64,000 bases of DNA, taken from NCBI RefSeq assembly GCF_014207705.1, contig NZ_JACHIU010000001.1:992001-1056000 (forward strand), in the 5' to 3' direction. The notes under the pieces were generated by a model. It was not told the origin of the DNA. It made no database searches and saw nothing but the letters and a program-made list of their open reading frames with translations. Below are positions 38,540 to 47,562 of this stretch, in pieces. The first letter of the stretch is position 1, and each line of letters begins with the position of its first letter. The translations under genes were made by a program, and so were the position numbers. The stretch is from Sphaerisporangium rubeum. Lineage in GTDB: Bacteria; Actinomycetota; Actinomycetes; Streptosporangiales; Streptosporangiaceae.

Positions 38540-39397
38540 TCATGATCCCCACCCTTCAGTGGATACACGAGCGAGGAGGTTCCGGGTCTGATCCGGATCA
38601 AGTGCTCTGGCTCGCAAGTGGTTGAACACCAGGTTATACCGGTCAATTGCCACTCTTTCTTCCAGATACACAGCACCAACCTGGTTCTCCAGATACACCA
38701 CGTCCGGGTCTGGTGCTTCGGGGAAGCCCAGGGAAACGAAGCCTCCGTCCATGGCGGGGTGCGGCCCTGCGCTGAACGGAAGCACTTGAAGAGTGACGTT
38801 CGGACGACGCGACATCTCGATCAGGTGTTGCAGTTGAGCACGCATCACGTCCGCGCCACCCACAGGCCGCCGGACAGCGGCTTCGTTCACAATCACCCAC
38901 AGCTTGAGCGGGTTGTCCCCGGTGACCCGCTCCTGCCTGGCCACCCGGAAGTCGATCTTTCGAGTGATCTCCTCAGTACTCGCCCCTGTAGCAGCGGTAG
39001 CCAGGAACGCGCCGTAGTACTCCGGCGTCTGGAGTAGCCCAGGTATCAGCTCAGAGTGGTAGCTCCGCACCTCGGCGGCTTCCGCCTCCAACCCCACGAA
39101 CACTTGGAACCATTCGGGAACCACGTCCCCATAGGTGTGCCACCAACCACGCTGCCGGGCCTGTCGCGCCAACGTCAGAAGCTCGTCCCGAGCGTCCCCG
39201 TGGATCTCGTACACATCGAGCAATGCCCGTAGGTCGATCGCTCTGATTCCACGCCGGCCGGTCTCAATGCGACTCACCCACGACGGATCAAGTTCGAGCC
39301 TGTCGGCCACAGCTTCGGCCGTAAGGCCCTTCTCCTTCCGGATCCGGCGCAGCTCGCTGGCAAGTCGTCTCCGCCTCACTGTGGGACTGCTCCCCAT
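38540..39397 (-). CDS. WhiJ-like XRE regulator with DUF5753 domain
   Basis: 285 residues. HTH (LASELRRIRKEKGLTAEAVA, ELDPSWVSRIETGRRGI) followed by the DUF5753 domain: YHSELIPGLLQTPEYYGAFL, VIVNEAAVRRPVGG and TLQVLPFSAGPHPAMDGGFV. These regulators pair with DUF397 and ATPase genes in actinomycetes (WhiJ/Scr1 type). Start at ATG 39397 from the HTH position. Followed by the broken DUF397 gene, which probably disables part of its switch. Confidence 0.9.
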   Translation of the reverse strand: MGSSPTVRRRRLASELRRIRKEKGLTAEAVADRLELDPSWVSRIETGRRGIRAIDLRALLDVYEIHGDARDELLTLARQARQRGWWHTYGDVVPEWFQVFVGLEAEAAEVRSYHSELIPGLLQTPEYYGAFLATAATGASTEEITRKIDFRVARQERVTGDNPLKLWVIVNEAAVRRPVGGADVMRAQLQHLIEMSRRPNVTLQVLPFSAGPHPAMDGGFVSLGFPEAPDPDVVYLENQVGAVYLEERVAIDRYNLVFNHLRARALDPDQTRNLLARVSTEGWGS

Positions 39398-39567
39398 GGT
39401 CAACCCGATCACCTCATCTCTGACAGCAGTGTGCCGTGCGAGATCACCCCATGGGACCACCATGGGCAAATCGGAAACTTGTCGATGGCATCTTGCCATC
39501 TCCAGGTTGACGACTGCACCATGGTACCGGCAAGAGGCCATCCCCACCCGACTTTGGGGAGTCAACA

Positions 39568-39906
39568 ATGGGCGACAAGGTCCCCGGTGCAATGGCGTCT
39601 CCGCTCAGGAGAACGAGAGGTGATTCCGCCACGACAAAACGCGAACCCCGCACCATCAAGGAGATTCAGTACACCCATCTCGTACGACTGGCTTGGGAGC
39701 TGAACAAGCGCGGCGTCGGCACGGTGCTCAGCATCCCCACGAACAACGCGGTAACGCTCTTGTTCCCTCGCGCTTCGCAGAGGGTAAAAATCATGGTCGT
39801 ACAAATTAACCAAGTCTGGTTCTACGCCTGGGGCCGGAGTCGTGCTCATCGCGTGAGCACCCGCGATCCTGACGCCGTCGAACGAGTTTGGGAACTAGCC
39901 CAATGA
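39568..39906 (+). CDS. small basic protein of unknown function (112 aa)
   Basis: Divergent from the WhiJ-like gene (170-base gap) and overlapping the next gene by ATGA. The conserved-looking core is LVRLAWELNKRGVGTVLSIP and VKIMVVQINQVWFYAWGRSR, probably a small alpha/beta fold. Small genes of this kind often sit in WhiJ/ATPase loci; I cannot name a family. Confidence 0.6.
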   Translation: MGDKVPGAMASPLRRTRGDSATTKREPRTIKEIQYTHLVRLAWELNKRGVGTVLSIPTNNAVTLLFPRASQRVKIMVVQINQVWFYAWGRSRAHRVSTRDPDAVERVWELAQ

Positions 39907-40367
39907 ACCGGTCGCCAGACAAGCCGTTGAACCAGATCGGCAATGTTCTGTTGCTGGCCCGTGCCAGCTCGGTTCAACTTGCACGTGAGTACGTCTGCGC
40001 ACAACTGACCCTTGTCGGAGTCCCAATCCCAGAAGATCTAGAAATACTGACCAGCGAATTAATGACTAATGCGATCAAGCATTCCGACTCAGGTCGACTC
40101 CCAGGCTTCGTTAGGCTACGGGTATTCGCGGACCAGAGGATGATCCGCGTCTCGATAAACGATGCTGGGGCCAAAGCTGGTAGCGTCCCGCGTATTCTCC
40201 CGCAAGCCGACCCTATGGCGGAGAACGGGCGCGGTCTGTGGTTGATCCAAGAGCTGTCCCATCAATGGGGATGGATGGAAGACCCCACCGGTCGGCTTGT
40301 CTGGTTTGAAATGCTCACCCCTCGCGTTCCTAGCTCTATGTCCCGCAGATCAGACCCCATGGTGTAG
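39903..40367 (+). CDS. AbaA/anti-sigma-like ATP-binding protein (HATPase)
   Basis: 154 residues, HATPase_c_2 type. N-box ILTSELMTNAIKHSDSG, G1-like VSINDAGAKAG and G2-like ENGRGLWLIQELSHQWGW. Single-domain kinase-like ATPases of this sort either act as anti-sigma factors or accompany WhiJ/DUF397 proteins. The neighbours favour the latter. Start ATG 39903 overlaps the previous stop. Confidence 0.82.
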   Translation: MNRSPDKPLNQIGNVLLLARASSVQLAREYVCAQLTLVGVPIPEDLEILTSELMTNAIKHSDSGRLPGFVRLRVFADQRMIRVSINDAGAKAGSVPRILPQADPMAENGRGLWLIQELSHQWGWMEDPTGRLVWFEMLTPRVPSSMSRRSDPMV

Positions 40368-40443
40368 CGGGAGAACCGCTGCTCGGCCAGGCGGCGGCGT
40401 GGTCGATTCTCCCCGCGCTGCCGCCGGCTCCATCGGCACACTT

Positions 40444-41210
40444 AGACCGTGTTCTACGTGGTGAGCCGGGCAAACCGCTTGTAGCAGCACAGTGCTGCCG
40501 CGAGGCCGAGAAAAGCCAGGTAGTTGCCGGAGTAGCGTTCGTAGCGGATGGTGAGTCGTCGATAGCCGGTCAGTCAGGACATGGTCCGTTCGATCACCCA
40601 GCGATGCCGGCCTAATCGCTGACTGGACTCGACTCCCCGGCGGGCGATACGAACGGCGATGCGCTTGCCGCGTAGCCACCGGCGCAGGTCATCGCGGTCA
40701 TACGCCTTATCCGCGTGGAGCTTGCCGGGCTTGATGGGACGGCCATGGCGAGGGTGGTGTCTCATTTGGAGTTCGGTCACCATGGGCTTGAGGCGCTCGC
40801 TGTCGTGGGTGTTACCAGATGAGACACCGACCACCAGGGGCAGCCCGGACCGGTCGGACAGGATGTGCATCTTCGAACCCGGCTTGCCCCGGTCCACCGG
40901 GCTCGGTCCTGTATCGTCGCCCCCTTTTTCGCCCGTACGTGGGCCAAGTTCAGCACGACACGAGACAAATCCAGCAGGTCGGCGGCAGCAAGTCTGTCGA
41001 GCACGGCATGGTGCAGCCTCCTCCACACACCGGCCCGCGACCAGATCACAAACCGGCGGTGCACGGTGGACTTCGATATCCCAAAACACGGCGGCAGGGC
41101 CCGCCAGGCGCATCCGCTCACCAAGACGTAAACGATGGCCGCGAACACCGTTTCATCAGGCGTGTTCTGCGTCCCGCGGGCCGACTCCGGTTGCTTGAGC
41201 CCCACCGGGA
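40444..41210 (-). pseudogene. IS5-family transposase with premature stop and lost 5' end
   Basis: First part VFAAIVYVLVSGCAWRALPP and HRRFVIWSRAGVWRRLHHAV, then after a shift at GCGAAAAAGGGGG the DDE part (PVDRGKPGSKMHILSDRSG, KAYDRDDLRRWLRGK, RRGVESSQRLGRHRWVIERT). The frameshift is normal for the group, but the codon after ERTMS is TGA where the family has Trp; the frame then continues to TAG at 40454-40456. The 3' terminal repeat (AGACCGTGTTCTACGTGGTG) is present at 40444, the 5' end is missing where the protease gene ends. Confidence 0.82.
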
Positions 41211-41215
41211 AAGCG

Positions 41216-43651
41216 TCACATCCAGAACCGTATGTTCGCAGGGATATTGACGATGACAGCAAGGACAAGGGACAGCACGATCAACGCAACGAGGACGGTG
41301 ATGTGACGCGGCCAGGCGGTCTGATACGTAGGTTGCTCGACGGAAATTCCATGCAAAACAGTCCGATGCTGGCGAAGGATCCTGCCGATCCCGGTAGCGA
41401 CCAGGGTTGCGGGAATGGCGGCCAAGAGCCCTCTGGCGAGAATCACCTGTAAATCCGAGGTGTAACTACCGACAGAGAGAACAGGGGCCTGGCATTGCGT
41501 TCCGGGTAAGTTGAAAAGGTCGATGCAGAAGGCGGTCGTCCAGGTGAGAGCTCTGCCCAGCACCGCGATGATGCCGGCTGTCGAGATGGAGAGCAGGACG
41601 AGTGCAGGGCGCAGGCGTGTCGTGACGACCGATGTCGCCGCAGCGGCGGTGGCGAGTCCTAGGGTCGCAACCATGGTGTAGGAGTCTCTCCATATCAAGC
41701 CGAAAAAAGGCGGAGACCCCGAGTCAATCAGATCGTCGCTAGGAATATATCCCCGGGCATCGGGAGCCACAACACCATCCATCAAAAAAGTCAAGCCCAC
41801 GCCGAGGGCAACCACGATCAGACCCGCGCAGAAACCCACGGCCATCGCCCGACCGATCCGAGGCAAGGGCATATTCGCGGACTGGTGACGGGATACCAGG
41901 ATGGGCCCGAGCCATAGAGTAAGGACGGCCGCCACGGTGGGTATCCCGAGTTCCAGACCCAATAGAGCGCTGTTGCTGAACTGGGTCCAATGAGACAATT
42001 TGGCATACCATGCAATGGAAGCGCCCGGGAACGGGTCCGGCCCGGGAGTGACCTTCCAAAATCCGCCCGACCGATCCACGGCGAACCAGATCGAGAAGCA
42101 GGGCGCGGCCGTGACGGCGGCGATGACGATCGTCATGTTGGACACTCGCCGATCGGACGCAACAATGCGGGCGGTGGAAATGATCCATCCCGTCAAAAGA
42201 AGACCACCTACGAGCAGCAGGAGAACGGTAGCCAAGGTCCGGACTGCGGTGAAGGCCAAGCCGAAGTGTGCCCATCCGTCGGATGTGCCCGCCGGCTCAA
42301 GGCTGTTTCCTATGACGAAGCCGACAGCGAGCATCGCGGCCGGGGCAAGCCAGGCATGCGGGCCTGGCCACAGAGTCGCACCGGCGGTCGCGCGGTACAG
42401 GCCCGCGGCGAGCAGGCCGGCCATGAGGGCCCCGGCTGGGACAGCGCTCAGCATCGTTGCCGTCAACGATTTCTCTAACATCACCACGGATATGGCGAAT
42501 CCCAGTGACCGTGTGAGCAGACCTGCGGCAAGGCCGGCACCGACCATTTCCCAGAGACGGATACGCGTCAAACGCCCCGGGTCCTTTATGGTGGCGAGGC
42601 GCACGCCGGGCCAGGGATGAGGGCTGAACGAGGTGCGCCACCGTCGCGTCGACGGCAGCGGCAGAGCAACAATGACACGGGGGAGGATCTCACCCTGTCC
42701 CTCCAGTGCCGCAGCCATCGCGTCCGCGTGAACCTCGCGCGTACGGAAAATAGCATTGCGGATCATATAGATCAGTAACGCCGTCGAAGCCACCAGCGTG
42801 AGCCAGTAACTGGTGTCGATGGGATCAGAGATCAGGAGCGGAACGCTCCATTTCCAGTTCCACGGAAGGTTGACCAGCCCAGGCTGGAGCATCATCACCG
42901 CGAACGGAACGACTGCCGTCACGATGAATGCCCGCCAGAGAGCGATGGTCGCGTAGGTCCTGCCCACATCACGGTTACGCAGATGAGCCAGCTCGTGGAG
43001 AACGACTGCGCGGAAACCTGGCCGGTCGGCAATGAAGCGGGTGACCAAGCCTGCGTCGAGACGTACCTGATGACGGAGAAACGTGCCGAAGACCTGGCCC
43101 GTTGCCGAGGCCGAATAGGGGGCCAGAAGCCAGCGAGGCGGGCGGGACAGTCCGGCCTGCCGAGACAGATCGTTGAGTTCTCCGATGAGATCCGGTGATT
43201 CGTTCTGATTCAGTGGAGTCAGCCGGGAACGTCGGATGATCCATGGCGGATGCAGTGCGTACAACAGGATAGCGAACACGAATTCGGCCATCAGCCCCAG
43301 CCCGGCCCCGGCCGCCCACCGCAGATTCGACGGCATTATGCAGCGTTCGAGGTACTCCAGGACCCTCTGATCTCCAACTCGTGCAGGGCTCAGACTATCG
43401 AGGAGATCGTCGAGGCCCACGGCGGGTCGCCCGCGGATCAGCGCAGCCTCGTTTACGCATCGTTGCGTGGTCGCATTGATGTCCTCGCCCCGCTCAGGCA
43501 CCCTGCTGTAAAGCATCATGAACAATTGGGCACTGATCGCGGACATGGCGACGATCAGGAGAGTGAACTGGATGCCGGTTCCCGAGCGTGTTCGCAGCAG
43601 TGATCGAACCCGTGCCGTGTTATCTGTTTGCGGTGCTCCAGCTTCCGGCAT
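41216..43651 (-). CDS. multi-pass membrane protein with M48 metalloprotease domain
   Basis: 811 residues. Two N-terminal helices, then an M48 (HtpX/Ste24-like) domain with the zinc motif VVLHELAHLRNRDVGR and the third ligand region FRTREVHADAMAAAL, and a long C-terminal half with about ten more helices. This is roughly twice the length of HtpX. Start ATG 43651, 20 bases after the partner gene. Function is unknown; a membrane protease with its own partner in the cargo of an element could serve in defence or stress. Catalytic residues look complete. Confidence 0.8.
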   Translation of the reverse strand: MPEAGAPQTDNTARVRSLLRTRSGTGIQFTLLIVAMSAISAQLFMMLYSRVPERGEDINATTQRCVNEAALIRGRPAVGLDDLLDSLSPARVGDQRVLEYLERCIMPSNLRWAAGAGLGLMAEFVFAILLYALHPPWIIRRSRLTPLNQNESPDLIGELNDLSRQAGLSRPPRWLLAPYSASATGQVFGTFLRHQVRLDAGLVTRFIADRPGFRAVVLHELAHLRNRDVGRTYATIALWRAFIVTAVVPFAVMMLQPGLVNLPWNWKWSVPLLISDPIDTSYWLTLVASTALLIYMIRNAIFRTREVHADAMAAALEGQGEILPRVIVALPLPSTRRWRTSFSPHPWPGVRLATIKDPGRLTRIRLWEMVGAGLAAGLLTRSLGFAISVVMLEKSLTATMLSAVPAGALMAGLLAAGLYRATAGATLWPGPHAWLAPAAMLAVGFVIGNSLEPAGTSDGWAHFGLAFTAVRTLATVLLLLVGGLLLTGWIISTARIVASDRRVSNMTIVIAAVTAAPCFSIWFAVDRSGGFWKVTPGPDPFPGASIAWYAKLSHWTQFSNSALLGLELGIPTVAAVLTLWLGPILVSRHQSANMPLPRIGRAMAVGFCAGLIVVALGVGLTFLMDGVVAPDARGYIPSDDLIDSGSPPFFGLIWRDSYTMVATLGLATAAAATSVVTTRLRPALVLLSISTAGIIAVLGRALTWTTAFCIDLFNLPGTQCQAPVLSVGSYTSDLQVILARGLLAAIPATLVATGIGRILRQHRTVLHGISVEQPTYQTAWPRHITVLVALIVLSLVLAVIVNIPANIRFWM

Positions 43652-43671
43652 CAGCGGGGTGGCGGAGGCAC

Positions 43672-44151
43672 TCACTCGAGGGTGTCCCCGAGTAGAGCGC
43701 GACCCACTACCGCGTTCGCCAGTAGATCCGCCTTCGTCTTGGGTGTGCCCAAGCTGACAGCCGTGTCGCGGACGATGTCCCTTACCCTTGCCCACTGTTC
43801 AGGGGTCAGTGGCAGAGGTCCTTCGTCCTCGGGCTCCTGGTCGGTGCCGAAGAGCCTGCGTATCTGGCGGATGGTCGATTTGGTGTGGTGTAACAGACCT
43901 TCGGCTATCAAGGTGGTCACCACCCCATGCGATGCCTCTAGAAGAATCGGGGTGGCAAGCATGGCGACCTCGGCCACACCGAAGCCCAGCAACCCACTGC
44001 CTTTGTCGTCACCCGCCAGGGCGCGTTTTCGGTCGGCGAAATACGCGCGGGACAACGGGTCGAATATCGGCACCTCACTCGGTGCGGCCCGTTGTACCAT
44101 TACCCGGGCCACCTCGGTCACCAGCGCGTCCTCCGCCAGTAACTCGGTCAT
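43672..44151 (-). CDS. partner protein of the M48 membrane protease (159 aa)
   Basis: Starts MTELLAEDALVTEVARVMVQ after a GAGGAGGAGG site. A helical protein with a Gly/Ala-rich amphipathic stretch (LLGFGVAEVAMLATPILLEA) and a segment HTKSTIRQIRRLFG, ending in an acidic, regulated-looking tail. Immediately upstream of the protease on the same strand. No known family; the pairing is inferred from spacing only. Confidence 0.65.
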   Translation of the reverse strand: MTELLAEDALVTEVARVMVQRAAPSEVPIFDPLSRAYFADRKRALAGDDKGSGLLGFGVAEVAMLATPILLEASHGVVTTLIAEGLLHHTKSTIRQIRRLFGTDQEPEDEGPLPLTPEQWARVRDIVRDTAVSLGTPKTKADLLANAVVGRALLGDTLE

Positions 44152-44680
44152 CGAGTCCTCCTCCTCATGGCATCGATGGCCATGTCCCACCCCCTGAAGC
44201 GGACCCTCGTATCCCGCCCTGAGGAACCCATGCTCGGGAGCCAGCCTCCTTCAGTCATGCTCGAACAGTATCCCGTGAATCATGATAGAGAGAGTATTTC
44301 GTGAAATCACGGGCCTCACCCACCCATTCAGTTGTCACCACCACCGTTCACATGTCCTAATAGCAGGCAATCATCGGAGAAATCGGACATCGCCTGCTGT
44401 CAAAATAGGCACCCGTGACCGCGCCAGCTGATCGTGTGCGCCTGCAAGCACGGGCTCGCGCGATGAAGGCCGCCGGCACCCTCAGACGCACACGATGGGC
44501 CGACGAGAGTCGGCGCGAAGATCGTCGAAGGCCTGTTCTTCTCGGGCGTCGCCGTCAAGCCCGTCATCCCAAACGGCTATGCCAGCGCCAGGATCGCCTC
44601 TAGAACCCGCAGGTGGTGGGGCTGCGGCGGACGATGTCCCGTCGCGGGCCGCGACGGCGCCGACCTGCGAAGCTCCACGG
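44152..44680. other. gap with promoter of the protease operon and decayed coding traces
   Basis: 44240-44410 is AT-rich and probably holds the promoter for the minus-strand pair. In 44510-44600 one plus frame reads GAKIVEGLFFSGVAVKPVIP, which looks like protein, but it is broken on both sides. No intact gene. Confidence 0.4.
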
Positions 44681-44941
44681 GACAAGGGCTACGACCATCC
44701 CCACCTGCGCGCGTTCCTGCGCGGCCGGGACATCGTCCCGCGCCTCGCCCGCCGTGGGATCGAGTCCAGCCAGCGCCTGGGGCGTCACCGGTGGGTCGTC
44801 GAACGGACGGTCTCCTGGCTGGCCGGCTGTCGCCGCTCACACCGGCGCTACGAGCGCCGGGCCGACCATTTCGCGTCCTTCGTCGCCCTCGCTGCGGCCC
44901 TCATTTGCTACCGCCGACTCGCAAATGAGTCACCGTCTTAG
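44681..44941 (+). pseudogene. C-terminal fragment of an IS5-family transposase
   Basis: Reads DKGYDHPHLRAFLRGRDIVP, GIESSQRLGRHRWVVERTVS and WLAGCRRSHRRYERRADHFA to TAG. This is the end of a different IS5-group transposase from the one at 40.4 kb. The N-terminal two thirds are missing. It abuts the short inverted-repeat element at 44940. Confidence 0.8.
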
Positions 44942-45142
44942 ACCGTGTCCTACGTGGTGAACGGTCGTTAGCGGGGCATGGGGATGAAGGAGTGAGGTGA
45001 CCGAACTCCACACCACCCTCGCCATGGCCGTCCCATCAACCGCTACGAACGCTACTCCGGCAACTACCTGGCTTTCTCGGCCTCGCGGCAACTCTGTGCT
45101 GCTACAAGCGGTTTGCCCGGCTCACCACGTAGGACACGGTCT
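44940..45142 (+). mobile_element. 203-bp internally deleted IS5 derivative (MITE-like)
   Basis: Perfect 21-base terminal inverted repeats (44940-44960, starting AGACCGTGTCCTACGTGGTG, and 45122-45142). Inside, the first part matches the middle of the IS5 transposase of 40.4 kb (VTEL...HGRPIK region) and the second part its last codons (YERYSGNYLAF, CCYKRFAR), so it is that element with most of the gene deleted. Same ends as the 40444 terminus, so it could be moved in trans. Confidence 0.82.
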
Positions 45143-45396
45143 TAGATTGACAGCTCGGCACAACTGACAGGCGCGCCCATCCCTGACCTTGCGAGGGTCG
45201 GGGCATTGTCGTGTACGGGCCGCAGTGATCCGGCGTGCGGGGAGCTGGTCACGACGTAGAGAGCTAGTCGCCCTGCTCCGGCGTGTGATGGCGGACGTCG
45301 GCGTGAGGTGTTGGGCGGCCCTGTTGCTGTACTTTCCTGCTGTACGTCTTCCCGCTGGCATGGCACCTTGAGACCAGGCGGCGGACGGAGAACGCC

Positions 45397-45720
45397 ATGC
45401 GTGTCACTGGATGGAACAACGGTAGCCACCATCCCAACGGCTCGGGCTACGGACTACGAGTCTCGAAAGCGGATCGAGATCGGCTCTTCAACCCACGCTG
45501 GCGTATCGTGATCTTAAATCTAGAAGATGACCAAGCTGTCATAGTCCCGGTCGCACCGTCCTTCTGGCGAGGTTGCACCGAACTCAGGAGCCGAGACATC
45601 GGTCGCTGGCTGATTAAGCGTAGCCTTGCTCCGTGGCCTAGGGGAAAGCCACCGCTGCTCATCATGGAGCAGGTGGTGGCGAACCAATTTGTTGTATCGC
45701 CGATCCCCCTGAGAACATGA
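45397..45720 (+). CDS. small protein of unknown function (107 aa)
   Basis: MRVTGWNNGSHHPNGSGYGL start, then FNPRWRIVILNLEDDQAVIV and RDIGRWLIKRSLAPWPRGKP. A compact beta-rich domain without membrane segments. Convergent with the ATPase gene, only 3 bases between stops. GC content is lower than the chromosome. In many bacteria small proteins with a WNNGSHH/GYG start sit in defence or element cargo; no family name is certain. Confidence 0.65.
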   Translation: MRVTGWNNGSHHPNGSGYGLRVSKADRDRLFNPRWRIVILNLEDDQAVIVPVAPSFWRGCTELRSRDIGRWLIKRSLAPWPRGKPPLLIMEQVVANQFVVSPIPLRT

Positions 45721-45723
45721 GAC

Positions 45724-47082
45724 TCAATTCATGCCGTGAGTACGCCAATATAGAACACGCTGACCAACAGCGGAATTGTTCGCCTGGCCAGCTATTATAG
45801 CCTTAACTTCCTCTGACTTAGGGTCCACATCTGCATCCACTCTCCACCTGAGGAAGAAGGCAAAGAAGGGATCGGAGATGTATAGCCTAGAAAGGCTCTC
45901 ATCGTAATCTACGACCGGCTCTCCCTCGATGTGTACGCGCGCAATTTTCGACATCTCTTCCAAGACGCGAGTGATCTCCTGCCGTTGGGGCACTTCACTG
46001 CTCAGGATTTCGCGCAATGATGCGCGTAGAGCTTCGTATGTCACAGAAGTAAGCGGGCCGGTGTGGGCAATACCCGCAAGGACAACCCCGTAGATATCCG
46101 TTGCAGTGCCGCTTTTAAGAGTGCGCACCTTCCGGTCCGTACGCTGACGTGGACCTTGCACGAGCATATCGAAGGCTGTTCGAGAGGTATTCGATGCACG
46201 TGCCGCGAAGAAGTCGTCCCATATGGGGGCGGTAATAATGGCGCCTTCTTGCGACCGTTCCCGCACTCCATTCTCTTTGCAAACGTGCAGGCAAAATGTC
46301 TGCATCAAGTGCGGGCTTGAGAAGCTCTCGCCGGCCAACCTCTCGGCAACTTCACCATTCGGATCTTGCACATTTAGGGCTTCGAATCCCTTATGCGCGA
46401 TCGCAAGCAGCTCGTTTTTAGACCAGAAACCTACCTCCAACTGCTCGACACGGCCAGTCATCTCCTTCTCGACTCGTACAACATCGTACGCTCGATGAGG
46501 AACAGCTATGACGATTACCGGCAAGCCATCGAAGACGAGGTCCTTCAGCCCACGCACAATCTGAAGCTGAACGTCAGGCTCAATATAGTGAAAGTCATCA
46601 ATCACCAAAGAGTGCAGGCCACTCCGCAAGGCATCTCGGGCTACCGAGGAGATGGATCTACTTCTAGCGGTGCGATCACTCGTGGTGTAGGAGGTTGCCG
46701 ACTGACCTTCCTTCGCCCCTTTCAGTACACCAACACCCAACTCGCCTTTCGTTGTGCGACTATCCGTCTCGGAGGAGGTCTGTGTTGTTTCCACTTGCGT
46801 GATGAGTCCTAGGTAATCCGCGATCAGCGACCACAGTTCATCAAGGGATGATATCGTCCCCCCGGAGAGCCAAATGGCGTCCTCTCTCGCAAGAACACTC
46901 TTAACCAAAACCGTTTTACCGGTCTTCGTAGGTCCAGATATCGAAAGAATTCGGTGCCGCTCGTCAAGGTAGTCCTGGATCTTCTGTTCTAGCCTGTACT
47001 CCTCTCGGCTGATGTAGGTGAGCGTGGGAAGACCCCCTGCCACGAAGACTTGTCCTACCTTGACATTTCCTGACCCTGCCAT
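45724..47082 (-). CDS. P-loop ATPase of the AAA/STAND type (452 aa)
   Basis: Walker A in ISGPTKTGKTVLVKS (about 48-62), Walker B in SLVIDDFHYIEPD, an arginine-finger-like region, and a winged-helix-like C-terminal part (FFAFFLRWRVD). The N-terminus has GNVKVGQVFVAGGLPTLTYI. Between Walker A and B there is a Ser/Thr-rich insert (about 100-145). Lower GC than the surroundings and placed at the right end of Element II next to attR, a usual cargo position. A sensor or defence ATPase is possible; nothing here proves it. Confidence 0.75.
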   Translation of the reverse strand: MAGSGNVKVGQVFVAGGLPTLTYISREEYRLEQKIQDYLDERHRILSISGPTKTGKTVLVKSVLAREDAIWLSGGTISSLDELWSLIADYLGLITQVETTQTSSETDSRTTKGELGVGVLKGAKEGQSATSYTTSDRTARSRSISSVARDALRSGLHSLVIDDFHYIEPDVQLQIVRGLKDLVFDGLPVIVIAVPHRAYDVVRVEKEMTGRVEQLEVGFWSKNELLAIAHKGFEALNVQDPNGEVAERLAGESFSSPHLMQTFCLHVCKENGVRERSQEGAIITAPIWDDFFAARASNTSRTAFDMLVQGPRQRTDRKVRTLKSGTATDIYGVVLAGIAHTGPLTSVTYEALRASLREILSSEVPQRQEITRVLEEMSKIARVHIEGEPVVDYDESLSRLYISDPFFAFFLRWRVDADVDPKSEEVKAIIAGQANNSAVGQRVLYWRTHGMN

Positions 47083-47562
47083 GGCTTCAGTCTAAGGCAG
47101 GATGCGCACGCCCATGGAAGATCGTCACACGCCACGATTTGCACCTTATGTGGTTTTTCTTCCTGATCGACATCAGCGACCGGGCCATGGCAGGTTTCGA
47201 GCGATGCTAAGCCGCATCTTGCTCCGCGCCGTACGTCCGGCCTGGCGGCTCGACACTACGGTTCACAGCAGCCGATCGCTGGCCAACTGTGGCGAGGCGA
47301 AGTGGGTGATCGTCACGGCGTTCAGTGACCCTCTGCCGGCTTCTGGGCGCGCGGGGCGGTGCGTGCCCGGACCGGCCGAAGAGCCGCAGCCGGGCACGCA
47401 GACCGCCGGCGCGCCCGGCGGGCCGTGAAGCGGACCGCCCTTGACCCTGTAGAGAAAGTCGTCGCCGGATCGGGGCGGGCTCAAGATCGGCCATAGCTGG
47501 AAGTTTGGGAGGTCGGGACGAATGCGCAGCTCAGCAAGCACGTTGGTCGGGCGGGGAATGAT
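47083..47562. repeat. right end of Element II with dispersed repeat, copy C
   Basis: No gene. On the minus strand 47510-47320 contains GATCTTGAGCCCGCC, CTTTCTCTACAGGGTCAAGG and GCGGCTCTTCGGCCGGTC, in the same order as the repeat after msrA (23470-23650). Upstream 47083-47200 is unremarkable. Confidence 0.55.

Larger units (their letters stand above)
36993..38543 (-). pseudogene. DUF397 gene split by an IS3 insertion
   Basis: N-terminal part 38385-38543 (PRLRWRKSTYSNNGGDCVEV, IIGVRDSKTPTGPVV) and C-terminal part 36993-37055 (VTPEPWSAFLHYIKQADAI). Removing the IS and one copy of the 3-base duplication restores PTGPVVTVTPEPWSAF in frame. DUF397 proteins are small partners of WhiJ-type regulators in Streptomyces; this one is encoded directly after its regulator (ATGA overlap at 38540-38543). 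The insertion replaces the last 20 residues. Confidence 0.88.

Noticed and set aside
45160-45230. A hairpin near CCCTGACC/GGGTCGGGG as a terminator
   Set aside because: Pairing is imperfect and no gene ends there; it may be a relic of the adjacent IS.
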